DNA of 64,000 bases, taken from JBGTFE01 sp049799955 (lineage in GTDB: Bacteria > Acidobacteriota > Blastocatellia > Pyrinomonadales > Pyrinomonadaceae). The notes under the pieces were generated by a model. That model did no database searches and had not been told where the DNA came from. It saw nothing but the letters and a program-made list of their open reading frames with translations. The first letter of the stretch is position 1; the number at the start of each line of letters is the position of its first letter. The stretch covers positions 8,267 to 72,266 of the forward strand of contig JBARIW010000131.1 in assembly GCA_049799955.1 (NCBI GenBank), given 5' to 3'. The position numbers and the translations under genes were made by a program. Below, in pieces: positions 25,866-34,907 of this stretch.

Positions 25866-27752
25866 TTACTGAAGAATTTCAATTCTGTCATTTTTCTTCG
25901 GCGTCGCTTTCGGCGTCGATTTAGGCGTTCCGGTGGTCGAAAGCTGCGTCTGCTTCGGCGTCGGTTTTACGACCGAAGGTGTAACAGAAGGCTTCGGCGT
26001 CGCGCCCGGAGTTTCCGTTTTGGTAATTTCCTGCCGGTTATCGACTTGCGTATTCGTCGGAGTTTCGATTTCGGTATTTGTATTCGTGTTTGTTTCGACA
26101 ACCTCCACAGTTGGCATTGGCGTCGGCGCAATCGTGCTTTCCGGCGAAGGCGTAGGCGTTGCAGATTTAATCGCAAAAGAATTTCCGTTATATATATACC
26201 AGCCAATGCCTGCGGCGCTGAGCGCCAGAAAAAGCAGAACGACCAGACCGCCCGCAATCGCCAAACCTTTGCCTTTGGATTTCTTTTCCGGCGGCGGCTG
26301 CGTTTGAACGGCAGGCAGCGGATATAATTCTTTTGAATAACTTCCCTGATTTTGCGCCGGAATCACAGCCGACGGCGAAAAATCTTCGGTTTGCGAAAAG
26401 CTTTCGACGGGCGCGGCGGCAACTGCGGGAACATCGATTTCATCTTTCGTTTTTGCCGCGTTGAACATAGTTTCCGGCAAAATGTTTTCATCCGTTTGGG
26501 CAGGAGTCGAAACCGGCGGCTCGAATGTTTCCGGCTCGGTATCGATTTCGGGCTTTACATCCCTGACCGGCTCGCCCGACGGGAAAAAAGCATTGCTGAA
26601 AACTTCTGTTTTAACATCCGACTGTTTCGGCGGAAGCGGCTCCGGCGGCAGGTCGTAGGCAATCGTTTTGTCAAAATCCTGTTCCTGATTTACGCTCGGC
26701 GGCGGCGTATTATAAGGAACCGTGTCGCCCTGCGATATTTCTTGATTATCAAACATCGACGGTATCGCCTGTGTTTGAATGTATGATTGAGGCGGCGTTT
26801 GAATTTCCGGCGCGGCGGCAACCGGCTCGTTTTTTCCGTCCGGCGCGGTGGCATCCGGCACGATTTGCTCGCTTTTCGCGTTAAAAGCGATTGTCTGCGC
26901 CGCCATCGCTTTCTGCATTTTCGCGTAGGCGTCGCGCAGTTCCTTCTGCATCTCGCGCGCGGTTGCGAATCGCTGCTCCTGGCTGACCGAAATTCCTTTT
27001 AAAATCACATCGGAAACGACTTTCGTAACTTCCGTATTTAAAGTTTCGACGGGCTGAATCGGGTCAGCCGAGCCGTTGAGAAGCGCGTCGGCGCGGCTCA
27101 GAGCGTCGGGCGGAACCTTGTTCGTCAAAAGCTGGTAAAGCGTTGCCGAAAGCGAATAAATATCGCTTCGAGGACTCGTTCCCGTCCCGCGAATCTGCTC
27201 CATCGGCGCGTAATGCGGCGTAAAACCGCTGCTTCCGGCGGAAGAAATGCGCGTTTCACCGACCGAATTTTTCGACAGACCGAAATCGAGCAGGATAATG
27301 TTGTTATCGCTCGTTAATTTTAAATTTTGCGGCTTGATGTCGCGGTGCAGAATCGGCGGCTCGTGCGTGTGCAGGTAAGCCAGAGCGTCGAGAAGCTGGT
27401 CAGCCCAGAATAAAACCCAGCTCAGCGGAAAAGGTTTTTGCGACGCTTCCAGACGTTTCGATAAATCCTCGCCCGCGATATGCTCCATCACCAGAAATTG
27501 ATTTTCGTTCTCGATAAAATGGTCGCTGACTTTCGGCAAAACCGGATGCCGCATCCGCGCCAGCGTTCGCGCCTCGCGCTCGAATGCTCCGCCGAGAACC
27601 TCGTCGTCCGAGAAAAAAGTTCGCTTGAGCGCCACCGCGCTGCCGAGACGCTGATCGACCGCCAGATAAACTTCGCCCATTCCGCCTTTCCCGATAAGCT
27701 GCACGACCAGATAGCGATTTTGTAATAAAGTATTCGGTGCTAAAGGTTTCAT
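25866..27752 (-). CDS. Membrane Ser/Thr protein kinase (PknB-like)
   Basis: The 628-residue Hanks-type kinase has a glycine loop GKGGMGEV at 21-28, ATP-binding Lys43, catalytic HRDIKPQN at 136-143 (Asp138) and DFG at 156-158. The kinase domain ends near residue 275. A long Pro/Glu/Thr-rich linker (about 285-490) leads to a transmembrane segment at about 496-521 and a 107-residue extracytoplasmic tail rich in Thr and Pro (TPTPSPEST, NTNTNTEIE, TPKSTPKATPKK). There is no PASTA or propeller sensor, so the tail is probably a cell-wall-spanning stalk. It is in an operon with the secreted TPR protein. Confidence 0.9.
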   Translation of the reverse strand: MKPLAPNTLLQNRYLVVQLIGKGGMGEVYLAVDQRLGSAVALKRTFFSDDEVLGGAFEREARTLARMRHPVLPKVSDHFIENENQFLVMEHIAGEDLSKRLEASQKPFPLSWVLFWADQLLDALAYLHTHEPPILHRDIKPQNLKLTSDNNIILLDFGLSKNSVGETRISSAGSSGFTPHYAPMEQIRGTGTSPRSDIYSLSATLYQLLTNKVPPDALSRADALLNGSADPIQPVETLNTEVTKVVSDVILKGISVSQEQRFATAREMQKELRDAYAKMQKAMAAQTIAFNAKSEQIVPDATAPDGKNEPVAAAPEIQTPPQSYIQTQAIPSMFDNQEISQGDTVPYNTPPPSVNQEQDFDKTIAYDLPPEPLPPKQSDVKTEVFSNAFFPSGEPVRDVKPEIDTEPETFEPPVSTPAQTDENILPETMFNAAKTKDEIDVPAVAAAPVESFSQTEDFSPSAVIPAQNQGSYSKELYPLPAVQTQPPPEKKSKGKGLAIAGGLVVLLFLALSAAGIGWYIYNGNSFAIKSATPTPSPESTIAPTPMPTVEVVETNTNTNTEIETPTNTQVDNRQEITKTETPGATPKPSVTPSVVKPTPKQTQLSTTGTPKSTPKATPKKNDRIEILQ

Positions 27753-27810
27753 TATATTTTTATCAAATTAATTAACGCAAAAAAATTTGGGATTTACAAT
27801 TTCAGAATAA

Positions 27811-28356
27811 TTAATTATTGCTTACAATCAATTTTTCCTGCGGCAGCATCGCAGGCTGCCCGATGTGCTGCCAGCATCGACCGCCGCCTTTGACGCGGCG
27901 CGAGCAGGGCGTTCCCTTTTTCGTCGGCGCGCCGCAGAAATACGTGGCTTCCTGCACGCCGGATTCAAGCTGTTTCGTTTTCAAATTTGCCGGAACGACC
28001 TCGTTTTTTGCCTGCTTCGCAGAATTATTCGGTTGCGCCTGCACAGTTTGAACGAGTGTATTGGACGAATTTTGCGGCGAAATGGTTCGATTCGTTTCGC
28101 TCTTGTTCACATTCGGCACACTTGCGACTAACTGATTCGGCGCGATATTCAAAGATTTTTCCGGCGTTCGCCAGAAACTTGCGAAACCGGCTAACCCGAT
28201 AACGATACTCAATCCAAACACAATTTTCGATACTTTCTCGGAAGCGCCGAAATCGGTCGCGCAAAGCTCGCAAAACTTGCGGCTTGCCAGTAAATTCCAG
28301 TCAACGCGCTCAATTTTTTCGCCGCACTGACAGCAGAATTTAGGTTTATACGACAT
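27811..28356 (-). CDS. Zinc-ribbon membrane protein with C-terminal Cys/His motif
   Basis: This 181-residue protein has an N-terminal zinc ribbon (FCCQCGEK ... FCELC), a transmembrane segment at about 44-62 (IVFGLSIVIGLAGFASFW), an Asn/Gln/Ser-rich linker, and a C-terminal CGAPTKKGTPCSRR...GGGRCWQH motif (residues about 141-164) with three Cys and one His. The C-terminal motif recurs as a small domain of unknown function (DUF5763-like) in Acidobacteria and other phyla. The function is unknown; two separate zinc sites on either side of a membrane are an odd arrangement. It lies 58 nt upstream of the kinase on the same strand and may be co-transcribed. Confidence 0.72.
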   Translation of the reverse strand: MSYKPKFCCQCGEKIERVDWNLLASRKFCELCATDFGASEKVSKIVFGLSIVIGLAGFASFWRTPEKSLNIAPNQLVASVPNVNKSETNRTISPQNSSNTLVQTVQAQPNNSAKQAKNEVVPANLKTKQLESGVQEATYFCGAPTKKGTPCSRRVKGGGRCWQHIGQPAMLPQEKLIVSNN

Positions 28357-28538
28357 AACCTTTTCCTTTTACGACCGAGATTTTGAAAACAATTTGTGAA
28401 TAAAAAACTTTATCTTCTTGTTTGTTCGAGATACAAGCATTATAAACTAAAAACAGACGGTTGTTAAGGAATATTTTGAAACCAAACCTGATGCAACCGC
28501 GTTACATTTTCGTGCGTCTGATTGATTAACTATTTGTT

Positions 28539-29525
28539 ATGCGTTTTCAAACAGCTATTTTAATTTTTTTACTGCTTTTCGCATTTTCGCGGGTTTCGGC
28601 GCAGGACGATGACCCGATTAAAGTCGATGCTTCGGTCGTACGTCTGAACGTCGGCGTGGCTGACCGGACCGGGCGTCCAATCACGAATTTAAACAAGGAA
28701 AACTTTACGGTTTACGAGGACGGCGTAAAACAGGAAATCGCCCGTTTTGAGCCGACGGTCGCGCCTTTTTCGGTCGTAATGATTCTCGATATGTCCGGCT
28801 CGACGCTCGGTTTCCGGCAGGTGATTCAGCAATCGGCTTTTCGATTTATCGACGCGCTTTCGCCCGACGACCGCGTGGCGGTCGTCGAATTTTACGACAA
28901 AGTAAATCTTCGGAACGATTTTACAAACAATCGAAAAATCATCGCCAACTCCATCACGCTCGCCAACGGGCGCGGAAAAACACAGCTCTACAGCGCAATC
29001 GATTTTGCGCTCGACAAGCTTTCCAAAGAAGGAAATCGCCGCAAAGCCATCATCGTTTTAACCGACGGCGTAGATTCTTCCGTCAGAGATACTGACCGCA
29101 ATTTCCTCGAAAAAATCAAAGAAACCGAAATTACAACTGCCATCAAGCCGGAAACAAACGAAATTCTGAACCGCGTTTTGAGCAAATCCGACGCTCAGGG
29201 CGTAACGATTTACCCGATGGCTCTGCCGACCGGCGACCCGTTTAAGCTCGCCGACCCGACGCCGATTCAGATTGCAATGTTCTCCGCCGCCCGCTCGCGC
29301 CTGCAAATCCTCGCCGAACGAACCGGCGGAACTATGAACGCCATCAATCGACTTGAAGAAATGGGCAAAATTTACGGCTTGGTCGCCGCCGAAATCCGCG
29401 CGCTCTACACGGTCGAATACCAATCAACCAACTCCGAACGCAATGGCAAATGGCGAACCATAAAGATTGAAGTAAAAAATCCCGAACTGATTTCAAAAAC
29501 CAGAACAGGATATTTCGCCAAGTGA
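28539..29525 (+). CDS. Secreted VWFA-related domain protein
   Basis: The 328-residue protein has a signal peptide (1-21, ...FSRVSAQ), an N-terminal beta-domain (VVRLNVGVADRTGRPITNLNKENFTVYEDG) and a von Willebrand factor A domain whose MIDAS motif DMSGS is intact at 84-88, with TDGVD further on. This is the VWFA-related family typical of Acidobacteria, usually exported and metal-dependent in binding. It ends DISKTRTGYF-like (ISKTRTGYFAK). No partner genes are adjacent; a perfect 33-bp hairpin follows the stop. Confidence 0.87.
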   Translation: MRFQTAILIFLLLFAFSRVSAQDDDPIKVDASVVRLNVGVADRTGRPITNLNKENFTVYEDGVKQEIARFEPTVAPFSVVMILDMSGSTLGFRQVIQQSAFRFIDALSPDDRVAVVEFYDKVNLRNDFTNNRKIIANSITLANGRGKTQLYSAIDFALDKLSKEGNRRKAIIVLTDGVDSSVRDTDRNFLEKIKETEITTAIKPETNEILNRVLSKSDAQGVTIYPMALPTGDPFKLADPTPIQIAMFSAARSRLQILAERTGGTMNAINRLEEMGKIYGLVAAEIRALYTVEYQSTNSERNGKWRTIKIEVKNPELISKTRTGYFAK

Positions 29526-29530
29526 TTGAT

Positions 29531-29605
29531 AAATTTAAGGTTTAAGGTTCAAGATTTAAGATTTGCGTCATTAATCTTAAATCTTGAACCTTAAACCTTA
29601 AATTT
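29531..29605. repeat. Perfect 33-bp heptamer-repeat hairpin, unit TTTAAGG/TTTAAGA
   Basis: Arms 29531-29563 and 29573-29605 are exactly complementary over 33 nt around a 9-nt loop (TGCGTCATT). Each arm is a run of TTTAAGG, TTTAAGG, TTCAAGA and TTTAAGA units. It separates the VWFA gene from tRNA-Arg. Confidence 0.85.
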
Positions 29606-29656
29606 GCCTGACTTGACACAAAAGCGCAAGATTTGTAGTCTTAAAACTTGCTCTAT

Positions 29657-29733
29657 GCACCCGTAGCTCAGCTGGATAGAGTACTTGACTACGAATCAAG
29701 GGGTCGCATGTTCGAATCATGCCGGGTGTACCA
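29657..29733 (+). tRNA. tRNA-Arg (anticodon ACG)
   Basis: The 77-nt sequence folds into a full cloverleaf: acceptor GCACCCG with CGGGTGT, D-arm GCTC-AGCTGGATA-GAGT, anticodon stem TTGAC/ATCAA-type with loop CTACGAA (anticodon ACG), T-arm with GTTCGAATC, and an encoded CCA. ACG is normally modified to ICG and reads CGU, CGC and CGA. Confidence 0.95.
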
Positions 29734-29750
29734 TTTATTTCAGTAATTTA

Positions 29751-29779
29751 GAGGCATCAAAATGATGCCTCTTTTATTT
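29751..29779 (+). terminator. Rho-independent terminator after tRNA-Arg
   Basis: GAGGCATCA pairs with TGATGCCTC around AAA and is followed by TTTTATTT. It lies 17 nt after the tRNA. Confidence 0.85.
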
Positions 29780-29913
29780 CCCACCTAAATTCCCACCAAA
29801 ACTTCCGAATCAGGGCGCGTTTTTTGATGGAAAACAAAATTACTTACAAATGAGGGATTTGTTTAAAAAATTAATACTTTCTCTCATTTATTTTCAAACT
29901 CTATGGAGACATT

Positions 29914-30000
29914 ATGAAAGCATTATGCTGGTTTGGAACGAACGATGTGCGCGTGGAAGACGTTCCCGACCCGAAAATTCCAGATAGATACATTTATTGA
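29914..30000 (+). pseudogene. Truncated N-terminus of a zinc-dependent alcohol dehydrogenase
   Basis: The 28-codon frame reads MKALCWFGTNDVRVEDVPDP followed by KIPDRYIY and a stop. The first 24 residues match the start of long-chain zinc alcohol dehydrogenases of the glutathione-independent formaldehyde dehydrogenase type (MKALxWxGxxDVRVExVPDPxI). A good GGAG ribosome site precedes it. The similarity breaks off abruptly, and the rest of the gene is absent from the window, so it is the scar of a deletion or insertion downstream of tRNA-Arg. Confidence 0.75.
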
Positions 30001-30001
30001 A

Positions 30002-30107
30002 ACTTATCGGATAATTCATTTTTCACTAAATAATGTAGGTCAGACGTATTTTGAGAACGGCTGACCTTCTCTCTTATTTAGATAGATGGTGATGTGTTAC
30101 GATAAGT
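30002..30107. repeat. Nested inverted-repeat element (MITE-like or RNA hairpin)
   Basis: Three nested perfect pairs share one axis: ACTTATCG/CGATAAGT (30002-30009 and 30100-30107), CTAAATAA/TTATTTAG (30026-30033 and 30074-30081) and AGGTCAG/CTGACCT (30037-30043 and 30061-30067). The element starts 2 nt after the truncated dehydrogenase and ends 28 nt before the CheB gene. It may be a small non-autonomous mobile element that broke the dehydrogenase, or a leader hairpin of the CheB operon. Confidence 0.5.
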
Positions 30108-30135
30108 AAAATTGGTTGGATTTATAATTAAATAG

Positions 30136-31197
30136 ATGGAGACACGAAATATTATCGTCATCGGCGCTTCCGCCGGCGGTTTCGACGCTTTGAAAAAACT
30201 CGTCGCGGATTTGCCGAAGGATTTGGCGGCATCGATATTCGTCGTGTGGCATATGCCGCCGGATGTGCGCGGTGTTTTGCCGCAGGTTTTGAATCGCTTT
30301 GAAACAGTTCGCGCGACGCACGCCATCGACGGCGAGCGAATCGAGCCGAACCGGATTTACGTCGCGCCGCCCGACCGTCATTTGCTGATTGAAAAGGGCA
30401 ATGTTCGCGTTACGCGCGGTCCGAAGGAAAATCGTTTTCGCCCCGCCGTTGACCCGCTTTTTCGTTCGGCGGCTTACGCTTACGGCTCAAGAGTAATCGG
30501 CGTGATTTTGTCGGGCGCGCTCGACGACGGAACAGCCGGACTTTGGACAATCAAGCAGCGCGGCGGTCTGGCGATTGTGCAAGACCCTTTGGATGCGGAA
30601 GTGCCGTCGATGCCGGAAAACGCGCTGCGCGAGGTGGCGGTTGATTATAAGGTTCCGCTGGCGGAAATGGCTGAGCTTCTCGTCCGCCTTTCGCGGGAAG
30701 AAGCGGCGGAAAATACGGAGATTAACATGGCGGAAAATGCGGAAAACGAAAAAACGAAAATCGAAATCGACATCGCGGCGGAAGCGAGCGCTTTTGAATC
30801 GGGCATTATGAAATTCGGCGCGCTCACGCCATACACATGTCCCGAATGTCACGGCGTTTTGTCCGCTTTGACCGACGGCAGCATCAGGCGATTTCGCTGT
30901 CATACGGGACACGCATATTCCGCCGACAGTCTTTTAACGACGGTTACGGATAATATCGAAAACAGCCTCTATGATGTGATGCGCGGCATCGAAGAAAGCG
31001 TAATGCTGCTCAATCATCTCGGCGACCATTTCGCCGAAGTCAATCAGCCGAAGCTCGCGGCTTTATATTTCAAAAAGGCTCAGGAAGCCGAACAGAGAGC
31101 GCAAACTGTCCGGCAAATCGTCTTGTCGCACGAACGCCTGAGCAAAGACAATTTGCTGGAGCAGGCGGCGGAAACGAACGATGATAAAGAGAAATAA
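30136..31197 (+). CDS. cheB: Stand-alone CheB-type methylesterase with zinc-binding tail
   Basis: The 353-residue protein lacks a receiver domain. The catalytic triad of CheB is visible: Ser12 in GASAGG, His39 in VVWHMPP and Asp131 in LSGALDDGTAG. In chemotaxis CheB removes methyl groups from receptor glutamates. Residues about 190-230 are an acidic linker, and the C-terminus has YTCPECHGVL...RFRCHTGHAYS, three Cys and two His that could bind zinc, followed by a helical region. This extended form is common next to hybrid CheB/CheR kinases. The neighbouring gene starts 71 nt downstream. No receptor (MCP), CheA or CheW is in the window, so the target of the esterase is unknown. Confidence 0.88.
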   Translation: METRNIIVIGASAGGFDALKKLVADLPKDLAASIFVVWHMPPDVRGVLPQVLNRFETVRATHAIDGERIEPNRIYVAPPDRHLLIEKGNVRVTRGPKENRFRPAVDPLFRSAAYAYGSRVIGVILSGALDDGTAGLWTIKQRGGLAIVQDPLDAEVPSMPENALREVAVDYKVPLAEMAELLVRLSREEAAENTEINMAENAENEKTKIEIDIAAEASAFESGIMKFGALTPYTCPECHGVLSALTDGSIRRFRCHTGHAYSADSLLTTVTDNIENSLYDVMRGIEESVMLLNHLGDHFAEVNQPKLAALYFKKAQEAEQRAQTVRQIVLSHERLSKDNLLEQAAETNDDKEK

Positions 31198-31268
31198 TAA
31201 AAATCAGCCTCGATTAATTTTACTTTGAAGCTTCATAAAATAGCGGTAAGATACAGGATAAAGTTGTT

Positions 31269-34200
31269 ATGAAAAAATCCAAACCTCAAAAAACCGAAAC
31301 GAATAAAGACCGGGCGCGAAAGAACGGAAAAGAAGATTTTTTAGTCGTCGGCATCGGCGCGTCGGCGGGCGGCGTGCAGGCGCTCAAGAGTTTTTTTGAA
31401 AATGTTCCGGCGGATTCGGGCGCGGCTTATATCGTCATTCTGCATCTTTCGCCCGACCACGACAGCCAGCTCGCGGAAGTTTTGCAGACGGTCGCGCGGA
31501 TTCCCGTTACGCAGGTTACGAAAAAGGTAAAGGTTGCGCCGAATCACGTCTATGTCGTGTCGCCGAATGAAAGTCTTTCGATGCTTGACGGGCATATTAT
31601 CGTTTCGCCGATTCACACCATCGAAGAGCGGCGCGCGCCGGTCGATATTTTTTTCCGAACTCTGGGCGAATCGCACACGGCGCGCGCGATTGCAGTCATT
31701 TTGTCGGGAACGGGCGCGGACGGCTCGATGGGCATCAAGCGCGTCAAGGAAAACGGCGGGACGGCGTTTGTTCAGAATCCGCGCGAAGCCGAGTTTTCCG
31801 AGATGCCGCGCAACTCGATTGCGACCGATTTGATTGACGAGGTTTTGAACGTCGCCGAAATTCCCGCGAAAATCGTCGCTTACCGGGAAAATCTCGGAAA
31901 AGTCGTCATCGCGGTCGAACCCGAAGCCGAAATCGAGGAACAGCAGTCGGCGCTGCGCGAGATTTTTACGCATCTGCGCGTCCGTACAGGACACGATTTT
32001 ACAAATTATAAACGTGCGACGGTGCTTCGGCGCATCGAACGGCGCATCAATGTTCGTGTTCTTCCAAATCTTCCGGCATACGCGGCTTACTTACGGGCAA
32101 ACAACGACGAAACGCAGGCTTTGCTGAAAGATTTGCTGATTTCCGTGACGAATTTCTTTCGTAACAAAAAAGCTTTTCAATATCTGGAAGCGGAAATTAT
32201 TCCCAAAATTCTGGAAGGAAAAAAATCCGGCGAGCAAATTCGCCTGTGGGTGGCGGGCTGCGCGACGGGCGAGGAAGCGTATTCGCTGGCGATGCTTCTG
32301 GCGGAAAAAATAAACGCCGCGCCCGACGCGCCGACGGTGCAGATTTTCGCCACCGACATCGACGAAGACGCCATCGCCTCCGCGCGAAACGGTTTTTACA
32401 CTTTGAACGACGCGGCGGACGTTTCGCCCGAACGCCTGCGCCGGTTTTTCACAAAGGAAAAAGAAGGCTACCGCATCCGGCGCGAGCTGCGCGAGCTGAT
32501 TTTATTCGCCAAGCATAATCTGCTCAAAGACCCGCCGTTTTCGCGTCTGGATTTGGCGACGTGCCGCAACCTTTTGATTTATTTTAACCGGACGGCGCAG
32601 GAACGCGCGATGGAAACTTTTCATTTCGCCTTACAGCCCGGCGGCTATCTTTTCTTAGGCTCTTCCGAATCGGTGGACGGCGCGAACGATTTATACACGC
32701 CGGTGAGCCGCGAGTATCGCATTTTCCAAAGCCGCGCGACCGCGCCGCGCTTTTCCTATCCCGTGCCGGATTTGTCGCCGTCGTTTCGTTTCGACCAGCC
32801 GCTTCCGGCTCCGGCTGAAAATCAGGAAAATAAAATTCATTCGCTCGAACGGGTTTCTTACGGCGATTTGCACGGTGACATTTTAGAGCAATACGCGCCG
32901 CCGTCAATCGTCGTCAACGAGCAATATGATGTCGTTCACGTTTCGGCGCGCGCCGGTCGCTATTTGCAGGTTACGGGCGAGCCTTCGAATAATTTATTCA
33001 AACTGATTCGACCCGAACTTAAACTGGAGCTTTCGACCGCCGTTTATCAAGCCGTGCAAAGGCAAACGAATGTCGCCGCCGACAATTTAAAGGTACAGAT
33101 TGACGACCGCATCGAATCGGTCAACGTCAACGTGCGTCCCGTCCTGCGCCGGAGCGAAGATACGATACGCGGTTTTATATTGATTATCTTTGAACAGGCG
33201 GCGGACGCGCCCGGCGCTTCGGAAGCGGTTTTTATGTCGCCCGAACCCATCACGCGCCAACTCGAAGAAGCGCTTCTGCGCTCGCAGACGGATTATCGAA
33301 CGGCAATCGAGCAGTCGGAAATTCAAGCCGAAGAACTCAAAGCGTCAAACGAAGAGCTTCAGGCGATAAATGAAGAGCTGCGCTCGGCGACCGAAGAGCT
33401 CGAAACCGGAAAGGAAGAGCTGCAATCGGTCAACGAGGAGCTTATCACGGTCAACCAGGAGCTGAAAATCAAAATCGAGGAGCTTTCGCTGTCGAACAAC
33501 GATTTTCAAAATCTGATTAATTCGACCAATATCGGCACGATTTTTCTTGACCGTAACTTGCGCGTCAAGCTGTTTACGCCTGCCGCCAAGGAAATTTTCA
33601 ATCTTATTCCGGCAGATAACGGGCGGCTGCTCTCCGATATTACGCACAAGCTCGAATATCAGGATTTTATTCACGACGTTGAAACGGTTTTGAACACTTT
33701 GCAGGAAATCGAGCGCGAAGTCCACACCGTCGGCGGAAGCGTTTACATGCTGCAAATTACGCCCTATCGCACGTCGGAACACCATATCAACGGCGCAATT
33801 ATTTCCTTTATCAATATCACCAAGCGCAAACAGGCGGAAGAAGCGTTGAGCGAATCCGCGGAACGTATGAGCCTTATTATAACGAGCGTCGAAGATTATG
33901 CGATTATTACGACCGACCTCAAAGGAATCGTTACCGGCTGGAATTTGGGCGCGGAAAAAATGTTCGGTTATACGGAAAGCGAGATGTGCGGGCAAAGCGC
34001 CGACATTATTTTTACGCCCGAAGACCGCAAAAAAGGCGCTCCCGATATAGAGAGGCGGACGGCGCTGGAAAAAGGAAAAGCCGAGGATGAGCGTTTTCAT
34101 CTTCGCAAAGACGGCTCGCGTTTTTACGTCTCCGGCGTGATGCAGCCGCTTAAAGACGGTAAAATCGACGGTTTTGTGAAAATCGCCCGCGATATGACCG

Positions 34201-34907
34201 AACGCATCAAAGCCGAACAAGCCCAGCGCGACAAGGAAATGCTGCAAAAACTCGTCAGCGCGCAGGAAGACGAGCGCAAGCGTATCGCCCGCGACCTTCA
34301 CGACGAGCTTGGACAGCAGTTGACCGCCTTAAGACTAAGGCTCGAATCGGTTAGAAAATTATGCGACGATAACGAAGAATTGTGCGGCAAAATCGACGAA
34401 ACGCAGACTATCGCCAGGCATCTCGACGCGGGAATCGATTTTCTCGCGTGGGAGCTGCGCCCGGCGGCGCTCGACGATTTAGGACTGCGCGCCGCGCTCG
34501 AAAAATACGTGAACGAATGGTCGCATTTTTCAGGCGTAACGGCGGAACTCATCGGCTCGGCGTTGAAAAATGAACGTTTTACGCCGGAAGTCGAAACGAA
34601 TCTATACCGAATCGCGCAGGAGGCGCTCAACAATGTGCATAAACACGCGAAAGCGAAAAGCGTCGAAGTTTCTCTGGAAAAACGCGGCAGCGATTTAATC
34701 GTTTTAATCATCGCGGACAACGGCAAAGATTTTAATCCGAAAAATAAAGCGAACCAGAACAAAGGCATCGGTTTAATCGGAATGCAGGAACGCGCCGTAT
34801 TGATAGGCGGGAGAATGGAAATTGAATCCGCGCCGAAAAAAGGCACGACCATTTTTGTCCGCGTCCCGGTGTCATTTGATAAAAAGGAGAAAAAAAATGA
34901 CGAGTAA
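31269..34907 (+). CDS. CheB-CheR-PAS-PAS sensor histidine kinase
   Basis: This 1212-residue protein contains, in order: CheB methylesterase (about 24-205; GIGASAGG, LHLSPDHDS, LSGTGADGSMG), CheR methyltransferase N and C domains (about 225-490; KRRI-type binding, AGCATGEEAYSLAML SAM site), a coiled coil (about 650-725, with repeated EELxxxNEEL), a PAS domain (about 735-850), a second PAS (about 865-985) and a NarL-type histidine kinase. The kinase has HisKA_3 with phospho-acceptor His1011 (RDLHDELGQ) and an HATPase at about 1110-1205 (NxxKHAKA, GIGLIGMQERA). It should phosphorylate the response regulator that overlaps its 3' end. The signal and the methylation target are unknown. It is soluble, with no membrane segments. 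Confidence 0.92.
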   Translation: MKKSKPQKTETNKDRARKNGKEDFLVVGIGASAGGVQALKSFFENVPADSGAAYIVILHLSPDHDSQLAEVLQTVARIPVTQVTKKVKVAPNHVYVVSPNESLSMLDGHIIVSPIHTIEERRAPVDIFFRTLGESHTARAIAVILSGTGADGSMGIKRVKENGGTAFVQNPREAEFSEMPRNSIATDLIDEVLNVAEIPAKIVAYRENLGKVVIAVEPEAEIEEQQSALREIFTHLRVRTGHDFTNYKRATVLRRIERRINVRVLPNLPAYAAYLRANNDETQALLKDLLISVTNFFRNKKAFQYLEAEIIPKILEGKKSGEQIRLWVAGCATGEEAYSLAMLLAEKINAAPDAPTVQIFATDIDEDAIASARNGFYTLNDAADVSPERLRRFFTKEKEGYRIRRELRELILFAKHNLLKDPPFSRLDLATCRNLLIYFNRTAQERAMETFHFALQPGGYLFLGSSESVDGANDLYTPVSREYRIFQSRATAPRFSYPVPDLSPSFRFDQPLPAPAENQENKIHSLERVSYGDLHGDILEQYAPPSIVVNEQYDVVHVSARAGRYLQVTGEPSNNLFKLIRPELKLELSTAVYQAVQRQTNVAADNLKVQIDDRIESVNVNVRPVLRRSEDTIRGFILIIFEQAADAPGASEAVFMSPEPITRQLEEALLRSQTDYRTAIEQSEIQAEELKASNEELQAINEELRSATEELETGKEELQSVNEELITVNQELKIKIEELSLSNNDFQNLINSTNIGTIFLDRNLRVKLFTPAAKEIFNLIPADNGRLLSDITHKLEYQDFIHDVETVLNTLQEIEREVHTVGGSVYMLQITPYRTSEHHINGAIISFINITKRKQAEEALSESAERMSLIITSVEDYAIITTDLKGIVTGWNLGAEKMFGYTESEMCGQSADIIFTPEDRKKGAPDIERRTALEKGKAEDERFHLRKDGSRFYVSGVMQPLKDGKIDGFVKIARDMTERIKAEQAQRDKEMLQKLVSAQEDERKRIARDLHDELGQQLTALRLRLESVRKLCDDNEELCGKIDETQTIARHLDAGIDFLAWELRPAALDDLGLRAALEKYVNEWSHFSGVTAELIGSALKNERFTPEVETNLYRIAQEALNNVHKHAKAKSVEVSLEKRGSDLIVLIIADNGKDFNPKNKANQNKGIGLIGMQERAVLIGGRMEIESAPKKGTTIFVRVPVSFDKKEKKNDE

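Noticed and set aside
25933..26307. Val/Gly/Ser-rich plus-strand frame resembling a membrane protein
   Set aside because: It is the reverse complement of the Thr/Pro-rich low-complexity tail of the Ser/Thr kinase.
25319..27002. Several Arg/Phe-rich plus-strand frames of 60-200 codons
   Set aside because: They are antisense shadows of the TPR and kinase genes, a common effect of the codon bias here.
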